Shown here piece after piece: positions 52,021-61,234 of a stretch of 64,000 bases of DNA. The notes beneath the pieces were generated by a model, which was given only the letters and a program-made list of their open reading frames with translations, searched no databases and had not been told where the DNA came from. Made by a program: the position numbers and the translations under genes. Origin of the DNA: Puniceicoccaceae bacterium K14 (GTDB taxonomy: Bacteria > Verrucomicrobiota > Verrucomicrobiia > Opitutales > Opitutaceae); the NCBI GenBank assembly GCA_022538095.1, contig JAKYXN010000003.1, positions 81,345-145,344 of the forward strand, given 5' to 3'. How positions within the stretch are numbered: the first letter of the stretch is position 1; the number at the start of each line of letters is the position of its first letter.

Positions 52021-52832
52021 ATTACGTTTTAAATGGAAGTTTATGCGAAGGGGATTTGATCCCTGTGAGCATTCAAGCAGAGGGACTCAATTACGGTTTG
52101 GGAGTCTTCGAAACAGTCAAAATAGTCGAAGAGAAGCCGTGTTTTTTAACCGAGCACTTTGATCGAATTTACAAGTCGGCTCAGGCTCTTGGATTGGAAT
52201 TTTCTGTTGCGATTAGTGACTTGGAGAAGCAAATACAAGGATTGTGCACTGTAAATGGATTGAGTGAGGGAGCAGTCAAGGTTCTGTGCTTCGAGAGCCT
52301 TGGGAAATCAAACGTGTTGGTTTGCGAAAGAAGTGTGACTGTAACTAGCCATGAACCGCTTTTGCTAAGTGTATCAAATGCGGTTCGGTCTTCTACTTCT
52401 TTAACTGTAAATCATAAGACCTTAAATTATGCGGAAAATATCGTAGCAATGCGTAACGCACAATCCCATGGCTTTGATGACTGTATCTTTTTAAATGAAA
52501 ATGGATTTATCACCGAGAGTAGTATCGCTAATTTGTTTTTTGTGAGTGATGGAAAATTGAAGACGCCATCTCTTAAGTGTGGTTTGCTGAATGGCGTGAT
52601 TCGCGGTCAGGTTTTGGGGATTGCAGAAGAATTGGGTTACTTAGTCGAAGAGGGGAGCTATCGAATTGATGATCTTGAAGAAGCTGAGGCGGCCTTTCTT
52701 ACTAATTCTCTGAAGGGAGTTGTCCCTATTCGTAGAATAGAGTTTCAGTCGAAAGCGTTTGATTTTGAAAAACTGCCAGTGGTGGCGCGATTGTCTGAGC
52801 GGTTGAGTGAAGTCGAATTGAAAAGCCTATAG
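52017..52832 (+). CDS. pabC: Aminodeoxychorismate lyase (class IV PLP aminotransferase fold)
   Basis: 271 residues. 'GLNYGLGVFETVKI' is the family's N-terminal motif, the PLP lysine is Lys134 in 'TVNHKTLNYAENIVAM', and 'NENGFITESSIANLFFV' supplies the cofactor-binding Glu. It releases pyruvate from aminodeoxychorismate to give p-aminobenzoate, which FolP (next gene) uses. The fold is shared with branched-chain and D-amino-acid aminotransferases; the context settles the role. Start overlaps pabB by 4 bases. Confidence 0.94.
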   Translation: MNYVLNGSLCEGDLIPVSIQAEGLNYGLGVFETVKIVEEKPCFLTEHFDRIYKSAQALGLEFSVAISDLEKQIQGLCTVNGLSEGAVKVLCFESLGKSNVLVCERSVTVTSHEPLLLSVSNAVRSSTSLTVNHKTLNYAENIVAMRNAQSHGFDDCIFLNENGFITESSIANLFFVSDGKLKTPSLKCGLLNGVIRGQVLGIAEELGYLVEEGSYRIDDLEEAEAAFLTNSLKGVVPIRRIEFQSKAFDFEKLPVVARLSERLSEVELKSL

Positions 52833-52838
52833 TAAAAT

Positions 52839-53675
52839 ATGGATACAGAATATTTAAAGGCTAAAGATTGTTCCCTTTCTCTTTCTAAGGCTCCTTATAT
52901 GGTTGGAATACTGAATGTGACGCCTGATAGCTTTTCTGATGGAGGGCAATTTAGTTCGGTCGAACAAGCAGTAAAGCAAGCGAAATTGATGCTTTTAGAG
53001 GGAGCAACGATTTTGGATATAGGTGGGGAGTCAACCCGTCCAGATGCAGAGCAGGTAAGTGTGAAAACTGAAATTGAACGTGTCGTTCCTGTCATTTGCG
53101 CAATTTTGGAGCAATTTCCTGATGTTCTTATTTCGGTAGATACATCGAAAAGCGAAGTGGCTAGTGAGGCTCTAAAAGCAGGGGCTTGTATTGTAAATGA
53201 CGTGACGGGTTTTTTAGGCGATGCTAGTATGCCGACTATTGTTGCCGAAACCGGTGCAGCTTGCATATTGATGTTTAACGCGAGGCTCCTTGGGGCGAGG
53301 GAAGATATTGTTGCTTCTGCTTTTACAGGGTGGGAGAAAAGCATAGAATTGGCTGAGCGAGCTGGAATAAAACGTGATTCGATGATATTGGACCCTGGAA
53401 TTGGGTTTGGGACCTCGAGAGAGGAGGACTTATTGCTGATCGCATCCCTTGAACGATTGAAAGAAAAATCCTTGCCTGTGATGCTTGGAGCTTCGAGAAA
53501 GCGTGTTACGGGAGAGTTGCTTGGTTTAGGTGTTGATGAACGCCTCGAGACTACCTTGGCCACTACAGTTGCAGGGATCGAGGCAGGGGTGGAGTTTTTT
53601 AGAGTTCACGATGTGCAAGCGAATAAACGGGCAGCAGCTATGGCAAAATTGATTTACGATAAGCGGAATGGATAA
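52839..53675 (+). CDS. folP: Dihydropteroate synthase
   Basis: 278 residues, TIM barrel. 'VGILNVTPDSFSDGGQF' is the pterin/pyrophosphate loop, 'ILDIGGESTRPDAEQVS' the second loop, then 'CIVNDVTGF', 'LDPGIGFG', 'VMLGASRKRVTGELLG' and 'FRVHDVQ'. All key binding residues appear present. It joins p-aminobenzoate with dihydropterin pyrophosphate, the product of FolK, two genes on. It is the usual sulfonamide target; the family loops look normal, so no resistance form is suggested. It overlaps folB by 8 bases. Confidence 0.97.
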   Translation: MDTEYLKAKDCSLSLSKAPYMVGILNVTPDSFSDGGQFSSVEQAVKQAKLMLLEGATILDIGGESTRPDAEQVSVKTEIERVVPVICAILEQFPDVLISVDTSKSEVASEALKAGACIVNDVTGFLGDASMPTIVAETGAACILMFNARLLGAREDIVASAFTGWEKSIELAERAGIKRDSMILDPGIGFGTSREEDLLLIASLERLKEKSLPVMLGASRKRVTGELLGLGVDERLETTLATTVAGIEAGVEFFRVHDVQANKRAAAMAKLIYDKRNG

Positions 53676-54033
53676 GATATTTTTAAAAGGGGTTCGTTTG
53701 TTTGGTCGAATCGGAGTATTTGATAGCGAGAAGGCCAATGGGCAGTTTTTTGTAATCGACATTACGTTACATACAAGTTTAAGAGATGCCGGTAAAACTG
53801 ACAATTTAGAGAAGACAGTTAGCTACGCGGATGTTTTTGAGGATGCGAAGAAGCTTATGGATGAAATGACCTGCGATTTGGTAGAGACCTATGCTGAGAA
53901 TCTATCGGATTTGCTTTTCGAGAAATACGAGAAAGTGAATCGAATTGCGATTTGTATCGGAAAACCAGATGCGCCTATAGAAGGAAACTTTGAGTCGGTA
54001 GGGGTGGAGATAGATCGAATGCGTGATGACTGA
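53668..54033 (+). CDS. folB: Dihydroneopterin aldolase
   Basis: 121 residues, the usual size. 'LFGRIGVFDSEKANGQFFVI' corresponds to the 'G...E....Q.f.v' opening, 'TVSYADVFEDAKKLM' to the central helix, 'LVETYAENLSDLLFEKY' to the helix with the active-site Glu, and 'RIAICIGKPDAPIEG' contains the catalytic Lys before 'P'. It converts dihydroneopterin to 6-hydroxymethyl-dihydropterin. The family also has some epimerase activity. It overlaps folP and folK at its two ends. Confidence 0.94.
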   Translation: MDKIFLKGVRLFGRIGVFDSEKANGQFFVIDITLHTSLRDAGKTDNLEKTVSYADVFEDAKKLMDEMTCDLVETYAENLSDLLFEKYEKVNRIAICIGKPDAPIEGNFESVGVEIDRMRDD

Positions 54034-54505
54034 GGCGTATATTGGGTTGGGCGGAAATATTGGGGATGCTGCGTCAAGTATTAAGAAAGCCTATGAATTA
54101 TTGTCGTCGCTTGAAGGTGTGAGTACATCGATATTGTCACCTATTTATCGTAGTGCCCCAGTCGGGTATGAAAATCAAGATTGGTTTTTTAATGCGGTCG
54201 CTTTACTTCGCGTAAATTTTGACTGTCGAACATTACTACACCATTGTTTGCGGATTGAGCAGCAGTTGAAACGCGTGAGGAAAGAGAAGTGGGGGCCGCG
54301 TACCATCGATTTGGATGTGATCGTTTTTGGTGATCTTGAGTTAAACGAAGAGGGATTGATTGTTCCTCATCCAAGAGCTCATGAACGTGCGTTTGTCCTT
54401 TTACCGATGAAGGACTTGAATCCAAATTGTAAAATTGGAGGATGGACGATTGCAGGCTTATGTGAAACAGTTAAAGGGCAGGCAATTGAACGGGTGGAGG
54501 TTTGA
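54026..54505 (+). CDS. folK: 6-hydroxymethyl-7,8-dihydropterin pyrophosphokinase
   Basis: 159 residues. 'YIGLGGNIGDAASSIKKA' opens the fold, 'IYRSAPVGYENQDWFFNAV' binds the pterin, 'WGPRTIDLDVIVFGD' is the family signature, and 'PHPRAHERAFVLLPMKDL' binds ATP. It activates the pterin for FolP. The ATG at 54026 is inside folB; a GTG at 54023 is equally possible. It is the last gene of the operon and is convergent with the prepilin gene after 10 bases, with no terminator visible between them. Confidence 0.96.
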   Translation: MTEAYIGLGGNIGDAASSIKKAYELLSSLEGVSTSILSPIYRSAPVGYENQDWFFNAVALLRVNFDCRTLLHHCLRIEQQLKRVRKEKWGPRTIDLDVIVFGDLELNEEGLIVPHPRAHERAFVLLPMKDLNPNCKIGGWTIAGLCETVKGQAIERVEV

Positions 54506-54515
54506 ACTCCAAAAT

Positions 54516-54992
54516 TTATATTTCTTCTAATACGTAGAAGTATTTTCCTGCTGAAATTTGGCGAAATTGACCTGTGTTCAAATTACCATCATCGATTGTC
54601 TGATCTATCAATTCAAGATAGTCTGGTCCTAGGGTAGGGTTTACGATTCCTAAGCCCGACCAAATTTCGTTACCATCGAATTCGATGGCCCAATTTCCAC
54701 CTACAGATGTTGGTGATTCAAATACAACCTCCGAATAGTAGCCATCAAGCTCGGCTGGAAATACACCCGGATTCGTATGTGGAAGCCAATACCCGGTTTC
54801 GAGTTCATAACACTCGGCGGCATAGATCAGCGCTTTGATGTCGTTAGAAAAGGCTCTTGTTGTTGCAGCGCGGCGTACTTTAGCAAATCCCGGGAGTGCA
54901 ACACTCGCAAGAACGCCAATCATTAGTAAAACGATCATGATCTCTATAAGAGTGAAGCCGCTTTTCTGGCTGTAGTGCTTTTCGTTTATCAT
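54516..54992 (-). CDS. Type IV prepilin-like / pseudopilin protein
   Basis: About 158 residues from the ATG at 54992; an upstream in-frame ATG at 55049 would add 19 residues. The short basic leader and 'SGFTLIEIMIVLLMIGVLAS' form the prepilin peptidase site (cut between Gly and Phe) and the hydrophobic helix. The remaining 110 residues ('YAAECYELETGYWLPHTNPG', 'WAIEFDGNEIWSGLG') form a globular head of the GspG-like kind common in Verrucomicrobiota. It stands alone, with no pilus or secretion genes nearby, so its role is unknown. Confidence 0.9.
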   Translation of the reverse strand: MINEKHYSQKSGFTLIEIMIVLLMIGVLASVALPGFAKVRRAATTRAFSNDIKALIYAAECYELETGYWLPHTNPGVFPAELDGYYSEVVFESPTSVGGNWAIEFDGNEIWSGLGIVNPTLGPDYLELIDQTIDDGNLNTGQFRQISAGKYFYVLEEI

Positions 54993-55178
54993 GATTAATT
55001 TTGTTTGGAGCTTCGACGGTCTTGTTTTTAGGAAGACGTATACTCTCATATAATCGGCTTAATCGTCTACCCTGGCGTAGCTAATAATCGTTAATGCATT
55101 GTTAAACAAATCGTAGCTGAGCGATTGCGCTCAATGGGAAGTTATCGATTGTCCGAGGAGCCTGAGTAGTTTTACAAA

Positions 55179-57014
55179 CTAGGACTCAAGCGATTCTTTA
55201 AGGGCTTCAAGTTCCTGCCAACGCTCGTAAGTAGTTTCCAACAACGAATCGATTTCCTCTAGTTGCTCTTTAGCCGTTTTCGCCTTTTCTGGAGTCTCTG
55301 TATAGGTTGTGGGATCGGCCAATGTTTCGATTAGTTCTTCTTTTTGCGTTTCGAGTTGGTCTATTTTTCCGGGAATCGCTTCAAGTTCTTGGCGATCTTT
55401 GTTTAGGAATTTTTTCGGCTTCTTTTTCCAATCGTTCTTGGAGCTTTTGCTGGTAGCAGATCCTTGGCCTTTTGCTTTTCTTGCTTCTTCTTTTGCTAAC
55501 CAATCATCGTAGCCGCCAATATTTTCTTCAATGTATCCGTTTTTATTGATGGCGACAATGCTAGTTACGGTATTGTTTAGGAATTCTCTATCGTGACTGA
55601 CAAGAAGAAGAGTCCCTTTGTAGTTTACTAAGAGCTCTTCAAGCATTTCTAACGTTTCCGCATCTAGATCGTTGGTGGGCTCATCCATTACCAAAAAATT
55701 GAACGGCTGCGTGAAGAGCTTGGCTATTAAGAGCCTGTTGCGCTCTCCACCAGAAAGCGTTTTGATTGAAGATCGGGAACGATCTGGGGTGAAAAGAAAG
55801 TCCTTAAGGTAACTGATTACATGCAATTGTCTTCCATTTATTGATACGTTTTCATTTCCATTGGCGATGTTGTCGAAAACGTTTAGAGATTCATCCAACT
55901 GCTCACGCATTTGATCGAAGTAACAGAAATCTAGTTTGGTCCCTTGCTCGACAGTTCCGGTTGTTGGGGATAGCTTTTCCAGTAAGATTTTGATTAGGGT
56001 ACTTTTCCCCGATCCATTTGGTCCGATGATTCCAATTCGATCGTTTCGGTTAATCTTGAGATCAAACGGTTGCAAAATAGTTTTCTCGTCGACTTTGAAT
56101 GAAACATCCAAGGCGGTAATCGCCTTTTGCCCTGATGCTCCTGCTTGCTGCAATTCGAAGTTGGCAGTTCCCTGGCGTTGTCGCATTTCCTTGCTTTGAG
56201 TACGCATTGCTTTAAGGGCTTTGACGCGCCCTTCGTTTCTTGTACGACGAGCCCGGATACCTTTGCGTAGCCAAGCTTCTTCTTGGGATAATTTTTTTGC
56301 GAAGAGTTCGCGGTTCTTTTCTTCGGCTTCGAGATTCTCTGCTTTGCGTACGAGGTAGGTGTCGTAGTTACAACGGTAGCTGATCAATTGGGCGAGATCG
56401 ATTTCGACGATGCGAGTGGCAACGCTTTTCAAGAAGGTCCGATCGTGAGTAACGAATAGAAGAGAAATGCCCGATTTCTTGAGATAGGACTCTAGCCAAA
56501 CAATAGACTCGATATCCATATGGTTGGTGGGTTCGTCAAGAATGAGAAGGGCAGGTTCGGCGACTATGGCTTTTGCCATAAGCACACGCCGTTTTTGTCC
56601 GCCGGAAAGCGATGTGAATCTTGCTTCGGCGGAGAGCTGGAATAATTCGATAATTGAATCGATTTTTTCTTCGATTACCCATTGTCGATCAGGATCAAGC
56701 CCATCAATTTTTTCGTTGATGAGCATCTCGCCTTCTTTTCCAAATCCAAGAGCGATGGCTTGGTGAACTGAAACATCCCAATTTTCTGGTGAAACTTGAG
56801 GAAGCGCGGCTGCTAATCCGCCTTCTGGAAAGGCGATAGTGCCGGAGTTGGGCGCGTACTCGCCTAAAATAGTTTTAAGTAGTGTTGATTTGCCGGCTCC
56901 ATTGCGACCAACTATACAGACGCGTTCACCTCGATCGATGTGCAGTTGTACATTTTCGAGTACGGGCGGGCCGCTAAATTGGATGGTTAGGTCATGAACA
57001 CTTAGAACTGGCAT
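55179..57014 (-). CDS. uup: ABC-F family ATPase, Uup-like
   Basis: 611 residues with two ATP-binding cassettes and no membrane part: 'IVGRNGAGKSTLLKT' and 'LSGGQKRRVLMAKA' in the first, 'IGPNGSGKSTLIKI' and 'LSGGERNRLLIAKL' in the second. A linker of about 80 residues rich in Arg/Lys separates them. The C-terminal 90 residues form a charged coiled coil, typical of Uup, which binds branched DNA or ribosomes. It should act in translation or genome maintenance, not transport. It is alone on the minus strand. Confidence 0.93.
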   Translation of the reverse strand: MPVLSVHDLTIQFSGPPVLENVQLHIDRGERVCIVGRNGAGKSTLLKTILGEYAPNSGTIAFPEGGLAAALPQVSPENWDVSVHQAIALGFGKEGEMLINEKIDGLDPDRQWVIEEKIDSIIELFQLSAEARFTSLSGGQKRRVLMAKAIVAEPALLILDEPTNHMDIESIVWLESYLKKSGISLLFVTHDRTFLKSVATRIVEIDLAQLISYRCNYDTYLVRKAENLEAEEKNRELFAKKLSQEEAWLRKGIRARRTRNEGRVKALKAMRTQSKEMRQRQGTANFELQQAGASGQKAITALDVSFKVDEKTILQPFDLKINRNDRIGIIGPNGSGKSTLIKILLEKLSPTTGTVEQGTKLDFCYFDQMREQLDESLNVFDNIANGNENVSINGRQLHVISYLKDFLFTPDRSRSSIKTLSGGERNRLLIAKLFTQPFNFLVMDEPTNDLDAETLEMLEELLVNYKGTLLLVSHDREFLNNTVTSIVAINKNGYIEENIGGYDDWLAKEEARKAKGQGSATSKSSKNDWKKKPKKFLNKDRQELEAIPGKIDQLETQKEELIETLADPTTYTETPEKAKTAKEQLEEIDSLLETTYERWQELEALKESLES

Positions 57015-57202
57015 ATGCTCTAAACGCTTAGATCATGATGACTTTTAGCAACTCAAAAGTGATAAGCTGGCAAGAGAGCTATCAAAATATGTGATTGGTG
57101 TGTTTAGGAAAACTCATTGATGGCTTGAATCGACAGCAGATCTTGGTTTGATTCTAACTGTTTTGTTCTCCAACCCTAACTGCTACTCGAACCGTAATTT
57201 TC

Positions 57203-59110
57203 ATGTCTAGAATTGTTGCCAAAAATCTTGCCGTACTGTTCCGTGAGGCTGCCGATCGATATGGCGATTTACCTGCTTTCGCACCCCGAGAAGGGAAAAG
57301 CAACTACGGTTCAGTAAGTTACCGAGAATTGTATGAGTATGGGCTAAATTTAGGTACAGCTCTGATCGAATTGGGTGTCGAGGCACGTGATCACGTAGCT
57401 CTGCTATCTGATAATCGAGTAGAGTGGAACATAGCGGATTACGCGGTTTTGTTGGTAGGGGCGGCAGATGTCCCACGTGGGACGGATGTTACGAACCAAG
57501 AGATTGAATACATACTCGATCACTCTGATTCCAAAGTTGCCTTTGTAGAAAACAAGAAGCTATTGGCACGAGTTTTAGAAATCATGCCTAGGCTCGACAA
57601 AGTGAAGCACCTTATTCTCATGGAAGCTGCGGATGATCTTCCAGAAGGTGTATTGTCACTGTATCAGTTGGTTGAAAGAGGAAGAGTAGCTAGGGAAACG
57701 GGAGACCGACAAATTGAGTCTAGAATAGATGAAATAAAGGCGGATGACTTGTTCACTTTGATCTACACTTCAGGGACTACAGGGACTCCTAAAGGCGTGC
57801 AATTGCAGCATTCGAGTATGGTTTCTCAGATTCGGAATCTTCCCTTTTATATGGGAACGGATGATCGGCTTCTATCAATTCTGCCGGTGTGGCATAGCTA
57901 CGAGCGTGTGTTTCAGATGGTGGCAATTGGGAATGGATGCTGTACATATTTCACGACTATACGCACAATCGGAGATGATCTTAAATATGTGAAACCGACA
58001 ATGATGGCGTCGGCTCCACGCTTGTGGGAAAGCATGTATCTTAAGATTTTGAAGAATGTGGAATCTGCGAGCCCGCTTGGGCAGAAAATTTTCAAACTTG
58101 CTTATTTCTCATCGCGAATGGTGAAAGGCGGAATGTTTTTCTTGAGCGGTAAGAAAATGGACCTAGAAGGCCGCGGTTTATTTGAATCGCTGGGCTTGGG
58201 CTTTGTTAATGTTGTCCGGATTTTGTTATTTATCCTACCTTATTTAGTACTCAATCAAATCGTACTCAAAAAATTGAGACAAGTGGTTGGGGGCTGTTTT
58301 CGAGGGACTATTTCTGGAGGCGGGGCTCTTCAGCCGCATGTAGATGAGTTCTTTAACTATATCGGAATTCCTGTGTTGGAAGGTTATGGATTGACGGAAA
58401 CTTGCCCGGTTCTTGCCGTCAGAGACTATCAGAAACTCGTAATTGGAACAGTTGGACCAATATTCGAGGAAACGAAATTACGTGTTGTGGATCCAGGGTC
58501 GGGTAAGGTCTTGTATCCAGATAATTCCGCGAAGGGAGGTGGACGTGGAATCAAGGGCGAAATCCATGTAAGTGGACCTCAAATAATGAAAGGCTACTAC
58601 AAGCAAGAGGACGCTACGAAAAAGATTTTGGTTGATGGATGGATCAATACAGGTGATTTGGGGATGTACACTTACAACGATTGTTTGAAAATTATGGGTC
58701 GTTCTAAGGATACAGTTGTATTGCTAAATGGTGAGAACGTAGAGCCGATACCGATTGAAGCGAAAATATGCGAATCGAGTCTGGTGGATCAGTGTGTGGT
58801 AGTCGGGCAGGATCAAAAATTCCTTTCTGCTTTGGTTGTGCCCTCCGAGGATGGATTTGAATCCGCGTCTGGCGAGAAGAGAGAAGTGGCAGACTTGGCT
58901 GCAGATGACAACGTAGTTGATTTAATTAAAAGGGAAGTGAAGTCACTTGTATCTAGTGAAAATGGGTTTAAGTCGTTTGAATATGTTCAGGATGTTCGAT
59001 TGCTTCCCAAAGCATTTGAAATAGGTGATGAAATGACGAATACTTTTAAGATTAAGCGATACGTGGTAGATGAAAAATATGCTAACCTCATTGAGGACCT
59101 GTATTCTTAA
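57203..59110 (+). CDS. Long-chain acyl-CoA synthetase (AMP-binding)
   Basis: 635 residues. 'DLFTLIYTSGTTGTPKGVQL' is the ATP/AMP-binding P-loop, 'GYGLTETCPV' the A5 motif, 'WINTGDLGMY' and 'LKIMGRSKDTVVLLNGENVE' the A7/A8 region. The insert between about 300 and 380, with hydrophobic stretches ('NVVRILLFILPYLVLNQIVL'), is common in the FadD15-type subgroup and may help membrane association. It activates fatty acids with CoA. The C-terminus ends 'TFKIKRYVVDEKYANLIEDL' as in that subgroup. Monocistronic. Confidence 0.93.
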   Translation: MSRIVAKNLAVLFREAADRYGDLPAFAPREGKSNYGSVSYRELYEYGLNLGTALIELGVEARDHVALLSDNRVEWNIADYAVLLVGAADVPRGTDVTNQEIEYILDHSDSKVAFVENKKLLARVLEIMPRLDKVKHLILMEAADDLPEGVLSLYQLVERGRVARETGDRQIESRIDEIKADDLFTLIYTSGTTGTPKGVQLQHSSMVSQIRNLPFYMGTDDRLLSILPVWHSYERVFQMVAIGNGCCTYFTTIRTIGDDLKYVKPTMMASAPRLWESMYLKILKNVESASPLGQKIFKLAYFSSRMVKGGMFFLSGKKMDLEGRGLFESLGLGFVNVVRILLFILPYLVLNQIVLKKLRQVVGGCFRGTISGGGALQPHVDEFFNYIGIPVLEGYGLTETCPVLAVRDYQKLVIGTVGPIFEETKLRVVDPGSGKVLYPDNSAKGGGRGIKGEIHVSGPQIMKGYYKQEDATKKILVDGWINTGDLGMYTYNDCLKIMGRSKDTVVLLNGENVEPIPIEAKICESSLVDQCVVVGQDQKFLSALVVPSEDGFESASGEKREVADLAADDNVVDLIKREVKSLVSSENGFKSFEYVQDVRLLPKAFEIGDEMTNTFKIKRYVVDEKYANLIEDLYS

Positions 59111-59129
59111 CTGAAGTCTTGCCACAAAA

Positions 59130-59153
59130 AAGCCCGCAAGGCTTTGCGGGCTT
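59130..59153 (-). terminator. Terminator of the doxX-like gene, also between convergent genes
   Basis: AAGCCCGCAA, loop GGCT, TTGCGGGCTT: a perfect 10-bp stem. On the minus strand it is followed by TTTTTTGTGG, so it ends the DoxX transcript (stop at 59176). On the plus strand it lies 19 bases after the acyl-CoA synthetase stop but lacks a good T-run. Confidence 0.88.
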
Positions 59154-59175
59154 ACAGAAATTTGCTACCGATGGC

Positions 59176-59631
59176 TTAACGCACCAGCTCGAGTTTATTG
59201 TGCCTTACGAAGTAGAGGGCAGCGGAGTTGACGAGCAGATAAACTCCGAAATTGTTTACTACTTGTTGGTCTCCTTGGCACATTTTACCGAATGCGAGGG
59301 AGACGAACATGGCGGCAAACAGTGCGAGAGTGTACTTCGTTTTTATTCCAAGTAGCAACGCGAGGCCGAGAAGTAACTGGATATAAGCGAGGCAGTAAAC
59401 GTAAGGAGCTACTAAAAATCTTGGTAATATGGTGCCATCGAACGAGGCAATGAGGTGAGGAATAGTCGATTCGTAGTAATTGCTGAATGCGAATGAACCA
59501 TCGCTGATAAATTTTCCAAGACAGGCTGTTATGAAGAGAAGGGAAAGGAAAAGCCTGAGGGCTAGGATTGCCCATGTCTCAGCTGACCAGTACAGCCATG
59601 AGTTATTTCGGGGATTGGGGGATTTTGCCAT
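59176..59631 (-). CDS. DoxX-family membrane protein
   Basis: 151 residues with four predicted membrane segments (about 22-40, 75-95, 100-118, 125-143). The first segment, 'ALRLFLSLLFITACLGKF', and 'YVYCLAYIQLLLGLALLLGI' are typical of the DoxX/MauE fold. Members are linked to thiosulfate oxidation, redox stress or quinone metabolism; the function of most is unknown. It is a single-gene unit. The N-terminal 18 residues are polar and cytosolic. Confidence 0.85.
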   Translation of the reverse strand: MAKSPNPRNNSWLYWSAETWAILALRLFLSLLFITACLGKFISDGSFAFSNYYESTIPHLIASFDGTILPRFLVAPYVYCLAYIQLLLGLALLLGIKTKYTLALFAAMFVSLAFGKMCQGDQQVVNNFGVYLLVNSAALYFVRHNKLELVR

Positions 59632-59820
59632 AATTTCTTTCGTGTGAGTTTGTGGGTAGAGCGGGGAATACTCCGAGAGATGCCTTTTCTTTATGCTTTG
59701 TAGATCAAGGATTTCCAGAAAAATGTGGATATTAAATCACTTGCTGAATGGCGGATGAGCAAAAATACGGATGTTTGGGCTCAAAGTGTGGCGGTTTCAG
59801 TCGATTTAAGAGGGCATCCT

Positions 59821-60333
59821 ATGCGTTTCTTTAGCATAATTCTTAGTTTTAGCACATTTTGTTGGGCTGGCTTTGCGTTTGAACCCTCGGAAGAGGAGAA
59901 ATCTGGCCATCGTGCAGAGGTGTATCAGCATGCTCGGAATTACATAGCCGAAACGTTCAATCTGCAAATATTGGAGGAAAGCGAATTTTACCCAGTCCGA
60001 TTCAATTCGAAGGGACTTTGGGGAAATTACGACTCGCGAATCCAAGATTTAGGCGATGACTGGTTTGAGGTAAAAGGCTGGTGTTATACTTTAGGGCAAT
60101 CGGATAAGAAAATCCGTTGGTCGGTCGTGATGCATTTACGATTGGAAGACCCCAATGCTTGGAGGTACGAGCGTTTAGGCAGTGCGAATTTAAATGAGCC
60201 TATTTTTACTTCTTGGAGGTTTGGAGGGTACTGGAGTGTGCCCTACGTTGCAGAAGCTGGGGCGTATCCGAAGAACTCTTTTCCCGATTGGAGCGTTCTT
60301 ATGCCCGCCTACAACTCAAAGGACGAGAGTTAA
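59821..60333 (+). CDS. Small exported protein of unknown function
   Basis: 170 residues from the ATG at 59821. This start puts a signal peptide ('FFSIILSFSTFCWAGFA') at the N-terminus, whereas the longest frame (59725) would add 32 polar residues before it. The mature part is rich in aromatic residues ('WFEVKGWCYTLGQSDKKIRW', 'RYERLGSANLNEPIFTSWRF'), as in beta-rich periplasmic proteins. No family recognised. It is convergent with the LysM-amidase gene, five bases apart. Confidence 0.7.
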   Translation: MRFFSIILSFSTFCWAGFAFEPSEEEKSGHRAEVYQHARNYIAETFNLQILEESEFYPVRFNSKGLWGNYDSRIQDLGDDWFEVKGWCYTLGQSDKKIRWSVVMHLRLEDPNAWRYERLGSANLNEPIFTSWRFGGYWSVPYVAEAGAYPKNSFPDWSVLMPAYNSKDES

Positions 60334-60337
60334 AGAT

Positions 60338-61234
60338 TTACTCGAATTTTTTGAGAAAACTCTCAGTAGGAAAGTGTTTGCCGGGGCAAAGCGTGTGATT
60401 GCGGTGAATAATTGTGTGTGTGGTGATTCCGCTGTGATGAACATTGGTCCGCTTCATCAAGTAATGGATTAGCGCTTCGAGCTGCTCTAATTGCTTGGTC
60501 GTGGGAGCTCTCTTTTCGAAATTCCCTACGAGGCAAATTCCAATGGATATTTTATTTTTAAGGTAGCTTTTAAGATGGCCTCCTTGTAATTGCTTTAGCC
60601 AGCGGTCGCCAATATGGATTTCGCCATTTTTCATACCTTTCCCGTTCCCAATTACGAAATGGTAGGCGAGCCCGTTTTCCATTCTGCGTTCTTCTCTATG
60701 AACGCGATCCATATTCGAAGCTCGATCTGCATCGGTCGCAGAATGGTGAATTACGACGTGTCTCCAACCACCGCGGACGGCGATTTTGTCGAGAGCCGTT
60801 TTTACATTTGAGGGTAAAGCTGCGTAGCTTCTTAAGTTGATTTTGGAGCTCTTAGGCGTATTTGGGACTTTGATAACCTGCCCAACCTTAATCTTGTTGG
60901 GATTTTTTATGCCATTGAGTTGAGAGAGTTTTTTTAAGGTAGTGCCGTTTTTCTTGGCTATTGCTGAAAGGCTATCGCCTTTTTTGATCGTGTAGTCGAA
61001 TGTTGTTGGCTCCGAGCTTGGGATCTTGATTACCTGGCCGGCTCGGATCAAATTCGGGTTGGAGATTTTGTTAAGGTTCTTTATCGATTTTACGGATACA
61101 CCATAGCGGCTACTTATCGTCGATAAAGTATCTCCCTTTTTTACCGTATGTTGCGTCACTCCGTAGGAGATCGCACAGAAAAGAGTAGCGGCAAAGAAGA
61201 ACCCGATGCACTTCTGCAACAAAGAGAAAATCAT
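60338..61234 (-). CDS. N-acetylmuramoyl-L-alanine amidase with two LysM domains
   Basis: 298 residues. A signal peptide ('CIGFFFAATLFCAISYG') is followed by two LysM units (about 28-72 and 80-125: 'HTVKKGDTLSTISSRYGVSV', 'YTIKKGDSLSAIAKKNGTTL') that bind peptidoglycan. The Amidase_2 domain (about 150-290) has zinc ligands in 'HVVIHHSATDAD' and 'HRNHTLCPGKHFP'. It cleaves the amide bond between muramic acid and stem peptide. Its start overlaps the SET gene stop by 4 bases, so they are co-transcribed. Confidence 0.94.
   Translation of the reverse strand: MIFSLLQKCIGFFFAATLFCAISYGVTQHTVKKGDTLSTISSRYGVSVKSIKNLNKISNPNLIRAGQVIKIPSSEPTTFDYTIKKGDSLSAIAKKNGTTLKKLSQLNGIKNPNKIKVGQVIKVPNTPKSSKINLRSYAALPSNVKTALDKIAVRGGWRHVVIHHSATDADRASNMDRVHREERRMENGLAYHFVIGNGKGMKNGEIHIGDRWLKQLQGGHLKSYLKNKISIGICLVGNFEKRAPTTKQLEQLEALIHYLMKRTNVHHSGITTHTIIHRNHTLCPGKHFPTESFLKKFE

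Noticed and set aside
52895..53563. A 222-codon minus-strand frame opposite folP
   Set aside because: Antisense to the dihydropteroate synthase motifs; Ser/Pro-rich shadow translation with no family features.
55118..55133. Short hairpin TGAGCG-ATTG-CGCTCA after the ABC-F gene
   Set aside because: Only six base pairs and no T-run on the minus strand, so it is not supported as a terminator.
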